This document shows positions 11,749 to 12,611 of a DNA stretch of 12,611 nucleotides, piece by piece. A program made the translations under genes and the position numbers. Under the pieces are notes generated by a model that saw nothing but the letters and a program-made list of their open reading frames with translations, was not told where the DNA came from and ran no database searches. Every line of letters starts with the position of its first letter. Positions within the stretch are counted from its first letter, which is position 1. The DNA comes from CBDDRG01 sp051306415. Lineage in GTDB: Bacteria; Pseudomonadota; Gammaproteobacteria; Pseudomonadales; Porticoccaceae. Location of the stretch: NCBI GenBank assembly GCA_051306415.1, contig JBPPNE010000053.1:1-12611 (forward strand), given 5' to 3'.

Positions 11749-12611
11749 CTACTTCGCGGAGTGCCCGGACAACACCACTTCCACGCGATCAGCATCGGCC
11801 AATCCCCCATAGTATTCACGCAACACCGCGAGTACCTCCGGGCGAGAAAAATTCGCCTCTACCTCACCGCCCTCGGACAGCGCTTTGCGCAGCTTGGTGC
11901 CCGAGACCAGCACACGGTCATCGGGGTGGTGAGGGCAGGTTCGCGTCGAAGCCATGGTTCCGCATTGGTTGCACCAGAAAGTCCAATCTATCTTCAGCGG
12001 TTTGGTGGCCAGCGCCCCCACGGCGATTTCGTCGAAAATATGATGCGCGTCGAACGGGCCGTAGTAATCGCCAACACCCGCGTGATCCCGGCCGACAATG
12101 AGATGGGAGCATCCGTAATTCTGACGGAACAGCGCGTGCAACAATGCCTCCCGCGGCCCGGCATAGCGCATGTCCAGCGGATAGCCCGACTGCACCACCG
12201 TGTTGTCAACAAAGTAGCTGTCAATTAGCACACTGATCGCCTGCTGCCGCACATCCGCCGGAATGTCGCCGGGCTTGAGCTTGCCGAGCAGGGAATGGAT
12301 CAAGACACCATCGCAGATCTCAATGGCAATTTTGGCCAGATATTCGTGGGATCGATGCATCGGGTTGCGCGTCTGAAACGCCGCCACCGTCGACCAGCCT
12401 TTGGCTTCAAACAAAGCCCTGGTCTCAGCCGGAGTCATGTAAACGCCCGGATATTTAGCCGGAAACTCCCCTTGCGACAGCACCTTGACTGGGCCAGCGA
12501 CATTGACATCGCCCTGCTCCATCACCATTTTGACGCCAGGGTGGGCGGGATCGGTGGTGCGAAAAATCTGCTGGCATTCGTGACTTTTGTCGATGCGATA
12601 TTTTTCGGCAA
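11749..12611 (-). CDS. sat: Sulfate adenylyltransferase (ATP sulfurylase), partial at its N-terminus
   Basis: The C-terminal 286 codons of a homo-oligomeric Sat-type ATP sulfurylase, which makes adenosine 5'-phosphosulfate (APS) and pyrophosphate from sulfate and ATP. The frame is open to the right edge, where AEKYRIDKSHECQQIFRTTD continues upstream of an internal ATG at 12528; that ATG is not the start. Active-site motifs are QTRNPMHRSHE (QXRN and HXXH, about 12343-12375) and VGRDHAGVGDYYG. A CNQC...CPH cysteine/histidine set, which binds zinc in some sulfurylases, lies about 11929-11973. SGTKLRKAL is near the C-terminus. The full protein should be about 400 residues. No APS-kinase domain is fused at the C-terminal end. 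Pseudomonas has the unrelated two-subunit cysDN at this place. Whether this Sat serves assimilation or sulfur oxidation is not shown here. Confidence 0.95.
   Translation of the reverse strand, partial: AEKYRIDKSHECQQIFRTTDPAHPGVKMVMEQGDVNVAGPVKVLSQGEFPAKYPGVYMTPAETRALFEAKGWSTVAAFQTRNPMHRSHEYLAKIAIEICDGVLIHSLLGKLKPGDIPADVRQQAISVLIDSYFVDNTVVQSGYPLDMRYAGPREALLHALFRQNYGCSHLIVGRDHAGVGDYYGPFDAHHIFDEIAVGALATKPLKIDWTFWCNQCGTMASTRTCPHHPDDRVLVSGTKLRKALSEGGEVEANFSRPEVLAVLREYYGGLADADRVEVVLSGHSAK

Noticed and set aside
11539..12228. Plus-strand frame of 229 codons overlapping yhcB and sat
   Set aside because: It is antisense to conserved ATP sulfurylase motifs and out of frame with yhcB.
1..12611. CRISPR array, tRNA or rRNA genes
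   Set aside because: No regularly spaced repeats and no cloverleaf or rRNA-like conserved segments were seen on either strand.

Overview
The window looks like chromosomal DNA of a gammaproteobacterium. The right two thirds carries the conserved gammaproteobacterial run sspB-sspA, cytochrome bc1 genes, rpsI-rplM, zapE, a small alpha/beta hydrolase and yhcB. The bc1 genes inserted between sspA and rpsI, and a sulfate-activation gene after yhcB, recall the Pseudomonas/Cellvibrio-type arrangement more than the enteric one. A marine or environmental lineage near the Pseudomonadales/Cellvibrionales is my inference; no rRNA or other marker is present to settle it.

Layout. Positions 1-170 are the end of an IS3-family insertion sequence: the first 45 codons of its OrfA on the minus strand, then a terminal inverted repeat. 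Positions 171-452 have no convincing gene but hold what looks like half an integron attC site directly against the IS end. A small unknown minus-strand gene follows (453-704), then a long gap with a possible extended -10 promoter. Next is a plus-strand class III aminotransferase of the glutamate-semialdehyde-aminomutase type (1087-2427), closed by a strong terminator that can work in both directions. From 2787 to 10998 all confident genes lie on the minus strand. In transcription order they are hydrolase, zapE, rplM-rpsI, petA, a petB-petC fusion, sspA, sspB and an acetyl-CoA acetyltransferase. yhcB (11157-11669) is on the plus strand, divergent from the hydrolase. A partial sat gene for ATP sulfurylase enters from the right edge on the minus strand, convergent with yhcB.

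How the parts work together. petA and the petB-petC fusion encode a complete three-subunit ubiquinol:cytochrome c oxidoreductase. petA overlaps the fusion by four bases, and both probably run from a promoter I place at 8038-8066. sspA (RNA polymerase-associated regulator) and sspB (ClpXP adaptor) follow closely and may be read from the same transcript. rplM-rpsI have their own near-consensus promoter (9081-9109) and a leader hairpin, and end at a strong terminator (8108-8142). zapE is a division-associated ATPase and yhcB an envelope/division membrane protein. sat starts sulfate activation.

The most unusual point is that cytochrome b and cytochrome c1 form one uninterrupted 677-codon reading frame. 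This resembles the Bradyrhizobium fbcH polyprotein and differs from the separate petB and petC usual in model gammaproteobacteria. Other points of interest are a Sat-type sulfurylase where Pseudomonas carries cysDN, the attC-like half site beside the IS, and structured regulatory leaders. I did not find a clearly new multi-gene system.
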